Shown here piece after piece: positions 7,725 to 16,590 of a stretch of 64,000 nucleotides of DNA. Source of the stretch: Bdellovibrio bacteriovorus. Its GTDB lineage: Bacteria > Bdellovibrionota > Bdellovibrionia > Bdellovibrionales > Bdellovibrionaceae. The notes beneath the pieces were generated by a model that had not been told where the DNA came from, did not search any database, and worked only from the letters and a program-made list of their open reading frames with translations. Both the position numbers and the translations under genes were made by a program. Location of the stretch: NCBI RefSeq assembly GCF_001592755.1, contig NZ_LUKF01000017.1:186001-250000 (forward strand), read 5' to 3'. Every line of letters starts with the position of its first letter. Positions within the stretch are counted from its first letter, which is position 1.

Positions 7725-8282
7725 ATGAAAGATCTTTTGGATTCACAAAATCTTAAAGCTCAGATTGTGTTTGCACAGAACACTCATGAGGAAGAAACCT
7801 TTCACCAAAATGATTTGGTGCAGTTGTTTCCTTACGGCTTGTCAGTAACAACGGATGCGACTCGTCCGTTCTTGCTTTTGAAGGATGAAGCGCACGTTTA
7901 TACCTTGCCTGTGGCGGTCAGTCCGATTGATGCGGGTGTGGCGTTGTCTCAGAATAATAAAGTCGTGGCAGAGTCTTCTCCGCACAAATTCACGGCGCTT
8001 CTGCTTCAATCCTTAGGGATCGAAATAAAGCAGGCGGTGTTCGTTGAAATCAAAGGCTCCCATCAATATGTGCGTCTTTATATCAGTGGGCACCCGGCGA
8101 CAAATTCAGTGAAATTGCGCGCGGATGAAGCCATGTCTTTGTGTCTGTACTTACAAGTGCCTCTGTTTGCGACAAAAAACTTTATCGGTCGTTCGCGCAT
8201 TTTGAATGCAGAGATCGAGAGCGGCGCGCAAAAGGCACAAAATTTCGGTTTCATGGATAAAGGGTTTGGATATCTGAACTAG
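7725..8282 (+). CDS. bifunctional nuclease (DUF151) family protein
   Basis: This encodes 185 residues. The middle and C-terminal part match the DUF151/BFN pattern: a LLLQSLGIEIKQAVFVEI helix-strand, a YVRLYISG strand, then KLRADEAMSLCLYLQVPLFA, equivalent to the family's D-RPSDAIALALR-PI-V signature. Some members have DNase and RNase activity, but most are uncharacterised. The ATG is two bases after the miaB stop, with AGAGGAG inside the miaB end as SD, so the genes are likely co-translated. The N-terminal 50 residues are less typical. Confidence 0.75.
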   Translation: MKDLLDSQNLKAQIVFAQNTHEEETFHQNDLVQLFPYGLSVTTDATRPFLLLKDEAHVYTLPVAVSPIDAGVALSQNNKVVAESSPHKFTALLLQSLGIEIKQAVFVEIKGSHQYVRLYISGHPATNSVKLRADEAMSLCLYLQVPLFATKNFIGRSRILNAEIESGAQKAQNFGFMDKGFGYLN

Positions 8283-8299
8283 GTTTGTAAAAATGGGGC

Positions 8300-10525
8300 A
8301 TGACTCATTTGCCTCATTTGATTACTGATCTAGGTTTTATTCTTATCATTGCGGCGCTAGCGACGCTGCTCTTTAAAAAGCTGGGACAACCTTTAGTTCT
8401 TGGATATTTGATCGCGGGCTTTTTAGTAAGTCCGCATGTACCGTTTTTTCCCACAGTGACAGACAACGAAAGCATCAAAGTCTGGTCCGAGATCGGCGTT
8501 ATCTTTCTTTTGTTCAGCTTAGGTCTGGAATTTAGTTTTAAGAAATTATTCAAAGTCGGTGGCTCTGCCGGTTTCACTGCGGCCTTTGAAGTGATCTTTA
8601 TGATGGGATTAGGATATCTTTTCGGCCGTATGTTTGGCTGGAACAGTATCGACAGTCTTTTCTTTGGTGCCATTCTTTCCATGTCCTCTACGACGATTAT
8701 CGTACGCGCTTTCCAAGAGATGGGAATCAAAGGGAAGAAGTTCGTTGAATTGGTTTTTGGTATTCTGGTGGTGGAAGATATCATTGCCATCCTGCTCCTC
8801 GTGTTACTCACAGCGATTGCCGGGTCTGGAGAGTTCTCAACAGCAGAACTTGCATTAGATGGCCTTCGTCTTTTCTTTTTTATTGCTCTTTGGTTTATCG
8901 TCGGGATCTTCCTTATTCCCATATTCCTGCGCCGTATCCGTCGTTTGCTGGAAGATGAAACCACGCTTTTAGTGGCTATTGGTCTGTGTTTTTTGATGGT
9001 GATGATCGCGGCTTATGTGGGATTTTCTCCGGCCTTGGGCGCCTTCGTTATGGGTTCGCTATTAGCAGAGACGCCTGAAGGTCATAATATGGAAAAGGTG
9101 CTGCAACCGGTGAAGAACCTTTTTGCGGCGATTTTCTTTGTCTCTGTCGGAATGATGATTGATCCAAAAATACTTTGGGAAAGATGGGATCTGGTTTTAG
9201 CTGTTACACTTTTAACAGTTATCGGAAAATTCATCAGCACCTTCTTGGGTGCGATTTTGTCGGGACAAACCCGCAAGGTGTCCTTTCAGTCAGGAATGAG
9301 TTTAGCGCAGATCGGGGAGTTCTCTTTCATCATCGCCTCACTAGGTGTCACAATGAAAGTGACCAGTGATTTCCTTTATCCCTTGGCCATTGCCACATCG
9401 GCAGTAACAACTTTTACGACACCCTATCTGATTAAATTCTCTGGCCCCGTACACACTTGGGTTGAAGCGCGTCTTCCTGAAGGGATCAAAGTCATCTTAG
9501 ATCGCTATCAGCAATCCTTTAACCAAGAGGGGCGAGTCAACGTCGGCGGGCTTATCTTTAGAACCTACGGACTTAAAGTATTAATGAACACGGTGATGGT
9601 GGTGGCCATCCTTCTGGCTTCAAAAACTTTCTTAACCGGCGAAGTGCAAAGTTATTTGCAAGAAAGCCCCTGGGCGAGCAGTGTTTCTTTATTCTTATGC
9701 TTGTTAGTTTGTGGCCCGTTCCTTTGGGGAATTGTTTTGGGAGGACCTTCTTTAGGATCCGAACGTGATGTGGAAGAATTGCAAAAACTGCGCGGCTTGC
9801 AAGCGGGAATATTTGCGGGTCGTTTGATATTAGCGTTAATCTTGGTGGCCGCGATTTTATCGCAGTTCGTGACGGTGAAAATGGCGTCGGGCGTGATGGT
9901 CGCCGTTTTGATCATTGCCGCTGGTTTGGCCCAGTTATGGGTTAAAAAACTTTATCAGGGGATTGAAAAGAACTTTTTAAAAAATCTGACCGAAAAAGAG
10001 CGCAAATCTTTAGTCAGTGCTGAGGTCGCAAAAAACTTTCTGCCTTGGGAAGCAACCCTGGGAAGTTACGAGATTTTCCCGGAAAGCAGCATCGTCGGAC
10101 AAAGCTTGCGCAAGCTTTCGTTTAAAGAAAAATATGGCGTGACGGTCGCGGCCGTATTTCGCGGGACTCACCGCAAATTTGCGCCGGACGGAGAATTTAT
10201 AATTTATCCTTTCGATCGATTGATCTGTTTTGGCAGTGAAGAAGAACTGCAGAACTTCCATAAGACTTTAGAGATGGAACGCGCTTTAAAAACTCAACCC
10301 ACACAGACGGATCAGCAGGATTACAAGCTGTCTTCTTTCAGTGTGACTGAGGACTCGCCATTAAAAGGAAAATCCATCCGTGAAAGTGGTTTGCGAGAAA
10401 AAATGCACGGCATGGTCGTGGGGATTGAAAGAGGCTCTGAGCGCATCCTAGGTCCTAGGGCGAGCTTCACGATTTTGGAGAATGATCTTCTTTGGGTGGT
10501 CTCTGACCGTAAACAAAATTCTTAG
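8300..10525 (+). CDS. KefB-type monovalent cation:proton antiporter (CPA2)
   Basis: This encodes 741 residues in the inner membrane. The N-terminal half has about 12 hydrophobic segments of the Na+/H+ exchanger fold (starting DLGFILIIAALATLLFKKLGQP, with FLLFSLGLEFSFKKL and SMSSTTIIV). Three further hydrophobic segments lie around residues 410-545. The C-terminus carries two TrkA-C-like domains, about 590-660 (SIVGQSLRKLSFKEKYGVTVAAVFR) and 670-741 (SPLKGKSIRESGLREKMHGMVVGIER). TrkA-C domains bind small ligands; there is no TrkA-N NAD-binding domain. It probably moves K+ or Na+ against protons for pH or potassium homeostasis. It starts 17 bases after the DUF151 gene. Confidence 0.9.
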   Translation: MTHLPHLITDLGFILIIAALATLLFKKLGQPLVLGYLIAGFLVSPHVPFFPTVTDNESIKVWSEIGVIFLLFSLGLEFSFKKLFKVGGSAGFTAAFEVIFMMGLGYLFGRMFGWNSIDSLFFGAILSMSSTTIIVRAFQEMGIKGKKFVELVFGILVVEDIIAILLLVLLTAIAGSGEFSTAELALDGLRLFFFIALWFIVGIFLIPIFLRRIRRLLEDETTLLVAIGLCFLMVMIAAYVGFSPALGAFVMGSLLAETPEGHNMEKVLQPVKNLFAAIFFVSVGMMIDPKILWERWDLVLAVTLLTVIGKFISTFLGAILSGQTRKVSFQSGMSLAQIGEFSFIIASLGVTMKVTSDFLYPLAIATSAVTTFTTPYLIKFSGPVHTWVEARLPEGIKVILDRYQQSFNQEGRVNVGGLIFRTYGLKVLMNTVMVVAILLASKTFLTGEVQSYLQESPWASSVSLFLCLLVCGPFLWGIVLGGPSLGSERDVEELQKLRGLQAGIFAGRLILALILVAAILSQFVTVKMASGVMVAVLIIAAGLAQLWVKKLYQGIEKNFLKNLTEKERKSLVSAEVAKNFLPWEATLGSYEIFPESSIVGQSLRKLSFKEKYGVTVAAVFRGTHRKFAPDGEFIIYPFDRLICFGSEEELQNFHKTLEMERALKTQPTQTDQQDYKLSSFSVTEDSPLKGKSIRESGLREKMHGMVVGIERGSERILGPRASFTILENDLLWVVSDRKQNS

Positions 10526-10616
10526 ACGTAAACTTTGTATTTCATCGTTTTCAAACGCCCGCTTTTTTCCTGAGGACAGAAAGGTTTTACCATAGAAGTC
10601 CAGGGAAGGAGCCGGC

Positions 10617-11798
10617 ATGCCTTGTTTGGGACTTGTTCTATCAGGGGGAGGCGCAAGGGGAGCGTATCAAGCAGGAGTGCTTGCTGCGATCGCCCATGTA
10701 GCGGCGAAAACAAAAATCAGAAATCCTTTTAAAATCTATAGCGGTGTGAGTGCAGGGGCGATCAATGTCGCGATGCTCGCAGGTAACAGCGGTGACTTTG
10801 TCGAAAGCACCAAAAATCTGGTTTCGCTTTGGAGTCATATCAATAGCGATCAGATCTATTACGCCGATCTGATGACGTTGTCTCGTGGTGGTTTGCAGTG
10901 GATGAGCGAGTTTTCTTGGGGTGGTGGAAATAAAGACTCGGCCTTGAGGTCTCTTTTAAGCACGCATCCATTAAGCAATTTCATTTCGGATAAGTGTCAC
11001 TTCAATCAAATAGAAAAGAAAATCAAATCAGGTGATTTACGCGCCGTCAGTGTTTCGGCTTTGGACTATGAAAGCGTTTCAACCTTCACGTTCTTTCAAG
11101 GAAGTCCGGATATCACGCCTTGGGAGCGAGGTATGCATCGAAGTGAGCGAGTGAACTTAGCAACAGAACACGTCATGGCCTCTTCCGCGATTCCTTTGCT
11201 GTTTCCGCCCATACAAATTGGTTCACGCTTTTTTGGTGATGGATGTATTCGCAATCAGTCACCCTGCGGTCCTGCTATTTACATGGGCGCCGACAGCTTG
11301 ATTGCGATCGGAGTCCGTCGTCGTCAGGACACTTGGTTTTCGTATCATAACAGTTCGGCGTCGGCGAGGCAGGCACCTTCCGTGTCGCGGGTGGCGAATG
11401 TGTTGATGAATGCCGTTATGATGGATGGTTTTGAATCCGATGTGCATCGCTTAGAGCAAATCAATCAAAGCTTTTCGTCTTTGTCGCCAGGACAAAAAAA
11501 GAAGGTCGCTGTTCGCACGATTGATTACCTTTGGATTTCTCCTTCAGTGGATTTTTCTGAAATTGCAAAAGAGAAAGGTTCTGAACTTCCGCGTATGATT
11601 CGTTATCTGTTGCGGGGCCCGGGATCCATTGAAGAGTCGCGAGAGATGTTGAGTTATCTTTTATTTACGCCCAGTTACTGCAAGCAGTTAGTGGATATCG
11701 GTTTTTCAGACGGGATGAAAGAAAAAGAGCGTATTGAAGAATTGATCGTTTCAAAGGCCGCAAAATCCCATTCTGTAAAGCATCATGCCAATCCGTGA
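10617..11798 (+). CDS. patatin-like phospholipase
   Basis: This encodes 393 residues with the patatin Ser-Asp dyad. The oxyanion glycine loop is GGGARG (10-15), the nucleophile S45 lies in GVSAG, and D206 lies in GDG. The family hydrolyses acyl chains from phospholipids. No signal peptide is visible; bacterial patatins may act inside or be secreted by specialised routes. Predators could use such an enzyme on prey membranes, but this is inference. The start is fixed by GGAAGGAG six bases upstream. The C-terminal 150 residues, after the catalytic core, are not recognised. Confidence 0.9.
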   Translation: MPCLGLVLSGGGARGAYQAGVLAAIAHVAAKTKIRNPFKIYSGVSAGAINVAMLAGNSGDFVESTKNLVSLWSHINSDQIYYADLMTLSRGGLQWMSEFSWGGGNKDSALRSLLSTHPLSNFISDKCHFNQIEKKIKSGDLRAVSVSALDYESVSTFTFFQGSPDITPWERGMHRSERVNLATEHVMASSAIPLLFPPIQIGSRFFGDGCIRNQSPCGPAIYMGADSLIAIGVRRRQDTWFSYHNSSASARQAPSVSRVANVLMNAVMMDGFESDVHRLEQINQSFSSLSPGQKKKVAVRTIDYLWISPSVDFSEIAKEKGSELPRMIRYLLRGPGSIEESREMLSYLLFTPSYCKQLVDIGFSDGMKEKERIEELIVSKAAKSHSVKHHANP

Positions 11799-11867
11799 AG
11801 CGATCAATCATTCTTGCATTGCGGTAAAAAATTCGCCATCCTAAGACGATAAAAGAGGTTCGGTTTT

Positions 11868-12380
11868 ATGAGCGACGTTTTTGTAAGAGCCCGTGGTGTT
11901 TCTCCTGTTATTTCAGAAGATGTTTTTATCGCCGACAATGCGCGCATCATCAGTGATGTCGAAATCGGTGAAGGTTCTTCTATCTGGTACAATGTGGTCA
12001 TTCGCGGAGACGTCATGCCGATCCGTATCGGCAAAGAAGTGAATGTTCAAGATGGCACGGTCATTCACGGCACTTACGGCAAATGGGGAACAACTCTGCA
12101 TGATCGCGTGACTATTGGGCATTTGGTGATGCTGCACGGTTGTGAAGTCGGTCGCGGCACTCTTGTCGGCATGGGCTCTATCTTGATGGACGGTGTGAAA
12201 GTCGGCGAGCATTGTTTAATTGGCGCGGGCTCTCTTTTAACAGAAGGTACGGAAATTCCACCGCGCAGTCTGGTTGTAGGACGCCCTGCGAAAGTGAAAC
12301 GTCCTTTGACGGACGAAGAAGTGGCTCTTTTAGAAAAATCCGCTGACAACTATCTGCTCTATAAGTCCTGGTACGAATAG
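11868..12380 (+). CDS. gamma-carbonic anhydrase-like hexapeptide-repeat protein
   Basis: This encodes 170 residues forming a left-handed beta helix of hexapeptide repeats (IADNARIISDVEIGEGSSIW onward), closed by a C-terminal helix. Zinc-ligand histidines of the gamma-carbonic anhydrase type are present: H67 in TVIHGT, and H85 and H90 in TIGHLVMLHGC. Length and motifs match the YrdA/PaaY subgroup, where carbonic anhydrase activity is often weak or untested. It is cytoplasmic and lies upstream of guaB without clear linkage. Confidence 0.9.
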   Translation: MSDVFVRARGVSPVISEDVFIADNARIISDVEIGEGSSIWYNVVIRGDVMPIRIGKEVNVQDGTVIHGTYGKWGTTLHDRVTIGHLVMLHGCEVGRGTLVGMGSILMDGVKVGEHCLIGAGSLLTEGTEIPPRSLVVGRPAKVKRPLTDEEVALLEKSADNYLLYKSWYE

Positions 12381-12394
12381 TTCTAAAAAACTTA

Positions 12395-12460
12395 TTTCTG
12401 ACAGAGTTCCTGTTGAACTCTCAAATATTTCGTTTGAGAATGAAGAAACCCTGTCAGGAG
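12395..12460 (+). promoter_or_regulatory. three-way-junction leader sequestering the guaB ribosome site
   Basis: Positions 12395-12404 can pair with 12451-12460 over 10 bp (eight Watson-Crick, two G-U). This encloses two hairpins: 12405-12409 with 12415-12419 (5-base loop) and 12420-12425 with 12433-12438 (7-base loop), plus a 12-base unpaired strand at 12439-12450. The SD AGGAG (12456-12460) is fully inside the closing stem, so folding would block guaB translation. It lacks purine riboswitch core sequences. A DNA-level alternative exists because a weak promoter (TTGAAC, 17 bases, GAGAAT) lies inside it. Confidence 0.5.
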
Positions 12461-12470
12461 CAAGCTTTTT

Positions 12471-13934
12471 ATGGAACGTGAAATTCCCTATGCCTTAACC
12501 TTTGATGACATTCTTCTTCTTCCTCAATATTCCGAGATCACACCGACGGAAGTCGTTCCTAGATCTCTTTTCGCCAGAGATAAATATCTAAATACACCGA
12601 TCATCTCTGCCGCGATGGATACGGTCACTGAAAACCGCATTGCGCGTGTGATGGCTCAGCATGGGGGCTTGGGTATCATTCATAAAAATTTGGATATCGA
12701 AAAACAAGCTCTCGAAGTTGAAAAAGTAAAAAAATACGAATCCGGTATGATCATGGATCCTATCACGTTGGGACCGGATCATTTGGTGCAAGAAGCTGTG
12801 GATCTGATGGAAAAGTTCTCTATCAGTGGAGTGCCGATCACTGTGGACGGGGCTTTGATTGGAATTCTGACAAATCGTGATTTGCGCTTTGAAGAAAACT
12901 TCAACCAACCTATTCGTAACCTGATGACGAAAGAAAATTTAGTCACAGCGAAAATGGGCACAACTCTGGAAGAAGCAAAAAAGATTTTGCAAAAACACCG
13001 TATCGAAAAACTTCCGGTTGTCGATAGCAAAGGCAAGCTCAAAGGGCTTATTACCATCAAGGATATTGAAAAAGCGAAAAACTATCCGCAGGCGACAAAG
13101 GACGAACATGGTCGTCTTTTCGTTGGCGCGGGCGTTGGTGTGGGGGCGGATTCTCGAGATCGCTCGGATGCTCTTGTGGCTGCGGGGGCGGATGTTCTTT
13201 GTGTGGATACAGCTCACGGACATTCGAAAAATGTTCTGGAGATGGTGAAATATATTTCGCAAAAACATAAAGACGTGATCGTGGTTGCTGGAAACGTTGT
13301 GACGGCGGAAGGCACTCAAGCTCTTCTTGATGCCGGAGCCGAAGTTGTTAAGGTCGGTGTCGGACCGGGAAGTATCTGTACAACTCGCGTAGTGGCGGGC
13401 GTGGGTATGCCACAAATTTCGGCGGTGATTGAATGTGCTAAACTTGCAAAATCCAAGGGCAAAACGGTGATTGCTGACGGAGGAATTAAATTCTCTGGTG
13501 ATATTACAAAGGCCTTAGCTCTGGGCGCAAACACCGTGATGATTGGAAACTTGCTGGCGGGGGCGGAAGAGTCTCCGGGGGAAACCATTTTGTTCCAAGG
13601 CCGTACTTATAAAGTTTATCGCGGCATGGGCAGTATCGGAGCGATGTCTCGCGGATCCAAAGACCGTTACGGACAAATGGATATTGAAGAAAATGAAAAA
13701 CTTGTTCCTGAAGGCATTGAAGGAAAAGTGGCGTATAAAGGCTCCGCGGCCGGCGTGATTCATCAACTTGTCGGTGGATTGAAATCAGGTATGGGTTATT
13801 TGGGTGCCCGCAATATCGATGAACTTCAAGCGAAAGCGAAGTTCGTGCGTATTTCCGCCATGGGTCTTCGCGAGTCTCATGTTCATGATGTCAGTATCAC
13901 CAAAGAAGCTCCGAACTATCGTATTGAAACATAG
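12471..13934 (+). CDS. guaB: IMP dehydrogenase
   Basis: This encodes 487 residues of the standard bacterial form. It converts IMP to XMP with NAD+, the committed step to GMP. The N-terminal motif [15 protein letters not shown], a tandem CBS insert (about residues 95-205), the catalytic loop GPGSICTTR with the active cysteine, and the RYGQM flap are all present. The start follows AGGAG at 12456-12460. guaA begins three bases after the stop, giving a guaBA operon. The structured leader at 12395-12460 may control translation. Confidence 0.97.
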   Translation: MEREIPYALTFDDILLLPQYSEITPTEVVPRSLFARDKYLNTPIISAAMDTVTENRIARVMAQHGGLGIIHKNLDIEKQALEVEKVKKYESGMIMDPITLGPDHLVQEAVDLMEKFSISGVPITVDGALIGILTNRDLRFEENFNQPIRNLMTKENLVTAKMGTTLEEAKKILQKHRIEKLPVVDSKGKLKGLITIKDIEKAKNYPQATKDEHGRLFVGAGVGVGADSRDRSDALVAAGADVLCVDTAHGHSKNVLEMVKYISQKHKDVIVVAGNVVTAEGTQALLDAGAEVVKVGVGPGSICTTRVVAGVGMPQISAVIECAKLAKSKGKTVIADGGIKFSGDITKALALGANTVMIGNLLAGAEESPGETILFQGRTYKVYRGMGSIGAMSRGSKDRYGQMDIEENEKLVPEGIEGKVAYKGSAAGVIHQLVGGLKSGMGYLGARNIDELQAKAKFVRISAMGLRESHVHDVSITKEAPNYRIET

Positions 13935-13936
13935 AA

Positions 13937-15469
13937 ATGGAATCGAAAATGCGCGGATTTATTATTTTAGATTTCGGTTCTCAGTTCACTCAGTTGATCG
14001 CGCGTCGTTTGCGTGAGCTGGGTTTTTATTCAGAAATTCATTCTTATAAATTTCCCACAGAAGAAATTCGTAAAAGAAATCCTTACGGCATTATCTTAAG
14101 TGGCGGCCCTAACTCCGTTTACGAACAAGGAGCTCCGCAAAGAGACATCCACGTACTTCGTAACATAAGCCCTCTCATGGGAGTGTGTTATGGAATGCAA
14201 CTTCTGACTCACCAGTTGGGTGGCAAGGTTTCTCGGTCAGAGCATCGTGAGTACGGTCTGAATTATGTAACATGGACTTCCGTCGTAGGAAGTATTCCAC
14301 ACCGACAAAAGGTTTGGATGAGTCACGGTGATGTGGTGGAAAAAGCGCCTGAAGGTTTTCAAGTGATTGGTATGTCAGACGGAAATCATCCGGCGGCTAT
14401 GCAAGGGCCCGGCGTTTTAGCGGTGCAATTTCATCCTGAAGTCGCGCACACCGAGCACGGCACGGATTTATTAAAGCACTTTGCGCAGACAATGTGTCAC
14501 GCCTCTGCGGATTGGGATGCGCCTCATATCAAAGACATGTTGATTGAAAATGTTCGCAAGCAAGTTGGTGCTACGGATCACGTGCTGGTCGGTCTTAGCG
14601 GTGGAGTAGATTCCACAGTCGTGGCGACCCTTTTAACGAAAGCGTTAGGTCCTGAAAGAGTTCACTGTGTTTTTGTCGACAATGGTCTTTTGCGCAAAAA
14701 CGAATTTGAAACTGTTTTAGAGAATTACCGAAAAATCGGTCTGAACGTGAAAGGTGTCGACGCCTCTGAAGAGTTTCTGTCAGCTCTCAAAGGAAAGTCA
14801 GATCCCGAAGATAAAAGAAAAACGATCGGGCGTGTCTTCATTGAGGTCTTTGATAAAAGTTATGATCATCAGTATCCGATCAAGTGGTTGGCGCAAGGTA
14901 CATTATATCCTGACGTTATTGAAAGCGTTTCTTCCGTCGGTGGCAGTGTCACGATTAAATCGCATCACAATGTTGGCGGCTTGCCTGAAAAAATGAATCT
15001 AGGGCTGGTAGAACCAGTTCGTGAGCTTTTTAAAGATGAAGTGCGCGCCTTAGGAGCGCAGCTAGGGTTGCCCCATGAGATGTTGTGGCGTCACCCATTC
15101 CCAGGGCCTGGACTTTCCATTCGTGTTCTAGGTGAAGTGACAAAAGAGAAACTGCAAATTCTTAAAGAAGCGGATGATATTTTTATTTCAGAACTTCGTC
15201 GTCGCGGGCTTTATGAAAAAATCTGGCAGGCCTTCTGTGTCCTTTTGCCGGTAAAAACTGTCGGTGTTCAAGGGGATTCCAGAACTTACGATCATGTGCT
15301 TTCCTTACGTGCGGTGACCTCCAGTGATGGTATGACGGCGGACTGGTATCCTTTTGAATTTCAGTTCCTTCGAGAAGTCTCGAACATGATCACCAACAAA
15401 GTGAAAGGCGTGAACCGTGTTGTTTACGATATTACCAGCAAACCTCCGGGGACGATCGAATGGGAATAA
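13937..15469 (+). CDS. guaA: GMP synthase (glutamine-hydrolysing)
   Basis: This encodes 510 residues in three parts. The N-terminal GATase has the nucleophile in GVCYGMQL and the H-E pair in QFHPEVAHT. The ATP pyrophosphatase domain carries SGGVDSTVVA. The C-terminal dimerisation domain ends in the family signature KPPGTIEWE. It aminates XMP to GMP using glutamine. The ATG two bases after the guaB stop is used here; a second ATG at 13949 begins exactly at MRGFIILDFG and is also possible, because neither has a strong SD and coupling to guaB is likely. Confidence 0.97.
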   Translation: MESKMRGFIILDFGSQFTQLIARRLRELGFYSEIHSYKFPTEEIRKRNPYGIILSGGPNSVYEQGAPQRDIHVLRNISPLMGVCYGMQLLTHQLGGKVSRSEHREYGLNYVTWTSVVGSIPHRQKVWMSHGDVVEKAPEGFQVIGMSDGNHPAAMQGPGVLAVQFHPEVAHTEHGTDLLKHFAQTMCHASADWDAPHIKDMLIENVRKQVGATDHVLVGLSGGVDSTVVATLLTKALGPERVHCVFVDNGLLRKNEFETVLENYRKIGLNVKGVDASEEFLSALKGKSDPEDKRKTIGRVFIEVFDKSYDHQYPIKWLAQGTLYPDVIESVSSVGGSVTIKSHHNVGGLPEKMNLGLVEPVRELFKDEVRALGAQLGLPHEMLWRHPFPGPGLSIRVLGEVTKEKLQILKEADDIFISELRRRGLYEKIWQAFCVLLPVKTVGVQGDSRTYDHVLSLRAVTSSDGMTADWYPFEFQFLREVSNMITNKVKGVNRVVYDITSKPPGTIEWE

Positions 15470-15471
15470 TG

Positions 15472-15499
15472 GCCGTTACCCCAGGGTAATGGCTTCTTT
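15472..15499 (+). terminator. probable terminator of guaBA
   Basis: GCCGTTACC (15472-15480) pairs with GGTAATGGC (15485-15493) around a four-base loop with one G-T pair, followed by TTCTTT. The T-run is interrupted, so efficiency may be modest. Confidence 0.55.
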
Positions 15500-15540
15500 G
15501 TAACTCGATATGCGCGGAAGAAATCTGTAGTTTTCTTCGC

Positions 15541-16518
15541 ATGAAAACTAAAAAGAATATCTTCCGCGTTTCTAAAGCCGTTACCTTGTTAATTGTTCTT
15601 TCAGCCATTGCTGCTATGGCGGCAACCACGGAACTTCTTTATGAAGCTTCCGGCACGGCCAGCTTTAAACTTTATAAAGACACGAAGTCAGAACTTCGCT
15701 CGACGGTTATTCAATCTCAAGACTTCGAGCTGGCGCGCCACTACACGGCGGCGGAAGGCGAAAAGCTCTTCCTAGTGAATATTAAAAAAACGGTGCAAAG
15801 ATATTTGGATGCGGAAGGTATCGTAGGGACTGCGACATGGAATGTGCGCACCGGTGATAAACTTCAGACGCATTTATGGAGTCGTACCGAATCTGCCACC
15901 GAAGTGAATGTACATCCTGAGCAACCGGTTTTGGTGAGTGGTCTTGGTGGATGTTGTGCCGAGATGACGGGATATCGTCTGTTCAATATTGAAACGGGCC
16001 GACTGATTATGTCCTTCAATGATTTTGCGTGGAAAGAAAAAGTCGTTCAGCCCTTTTCTTTGGAGGTTCCTAACTCCACTCTAGCGACTCGTTACATCGG
16101 GGCGATCACTCAAGACTCCACACGGGATCGTGATTTCGTCGAAGCGGCTCCCGGAAAGAAAGCGGCGTTGTTGGTTAAGTATGCAAACGAAATGCTGAAA
16201 CAAAAACTGCAAGTGGATATGGAAACCGCGCAGGGCTATGGTATCAGTGTGATGGAATTTTCAATGGAAAAAGACCCTTCCGTTCCGGGGAGTGATAAAA
16301 TTGAACTTCAAGGAAGTGACAGAGCCGTGCTTTGGAATGTCGATGGAGCTTCTTCGCCCAGCGCGATTTCCGGAGTTATTCTCAAAATTGTTCTGGATGC
16401 AGGTTTAGGCCAAAAAACTATCAAAATTCCTGTCAGAAACGATGAGTTGGATTTGGATTCAGCCGTCATTCCATCGGGAATTGAGATCCATCCTATCGTC
16501 AAATCCGGCGGCTTTTAA
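15541..16518 (+). CDS. exported protein of unknown function
   Basis: This encodes 325 residues with an N-terminal signal peptide or anchor (basic start, then hydrophobic TLLIVLSAIAAMAA, cleavage likely after AMA). The body shows beta-rich segments (SGTASFKLYKDTKSELR, then TATWNVRTGDKLQTHLWSR). A GLGGCCAEM patch has adjacent cysteines. A region near residues 105-145 looks lipid- or sugar-binding by composition, but no family is recognised. No strong SD is visible. It is isolated between guaBA and dnaE. Confidence 0.7.
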   Translation: MKTKKNIFRVSKAVTLLIVLSAIAAMAATTELLYEASGTASFKLYKDTKSELRSTVIQSQDFELARHYTAAEGEKLFLVNIKKTVQRYLDAEGIVGTATWNVRTGDKLQTHLWSRTESATEVNVHPEQPVLVSGLGGCCAEMTGYRLFNIETGRLIMSFNDFAWKEKVVQPFSLEVPNSTLATRYIGAITQDSTRDRDFVEAAPGKKAALLVKYANEMLKQKLQVDMETAQGYGISVMEFSMEKDPSVPGSDKIELQGSDRAVLWNVDGASSPSAISGVILKIVLDAGLGQKTIKIPVRNDELDLDSAVIPSGIEIHPIVKSGGF

Positions 16519-16590
16519 TGCAGCGTGAGATGTGAGGGTCTGGGTGCCCCTTTTATTGAATAAAAAAAGGGCCTAAGATATGAAATTATC

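Noticed and set aside
8314-8964. 216-codon minus-strand frame inside the antiporter gene
   Set aside because: Antisense of membrane segments; composition rich in Arg/Lys/Ile without any domain, and the plus-strand gene is certain.
12395-12460. Known purine riboswitch
   Set aside because: A three-way junction is present, but the conserved junction bases and loop-loop contacts of the purine class are absent, and two of the three junction strands have no unpaired bases.
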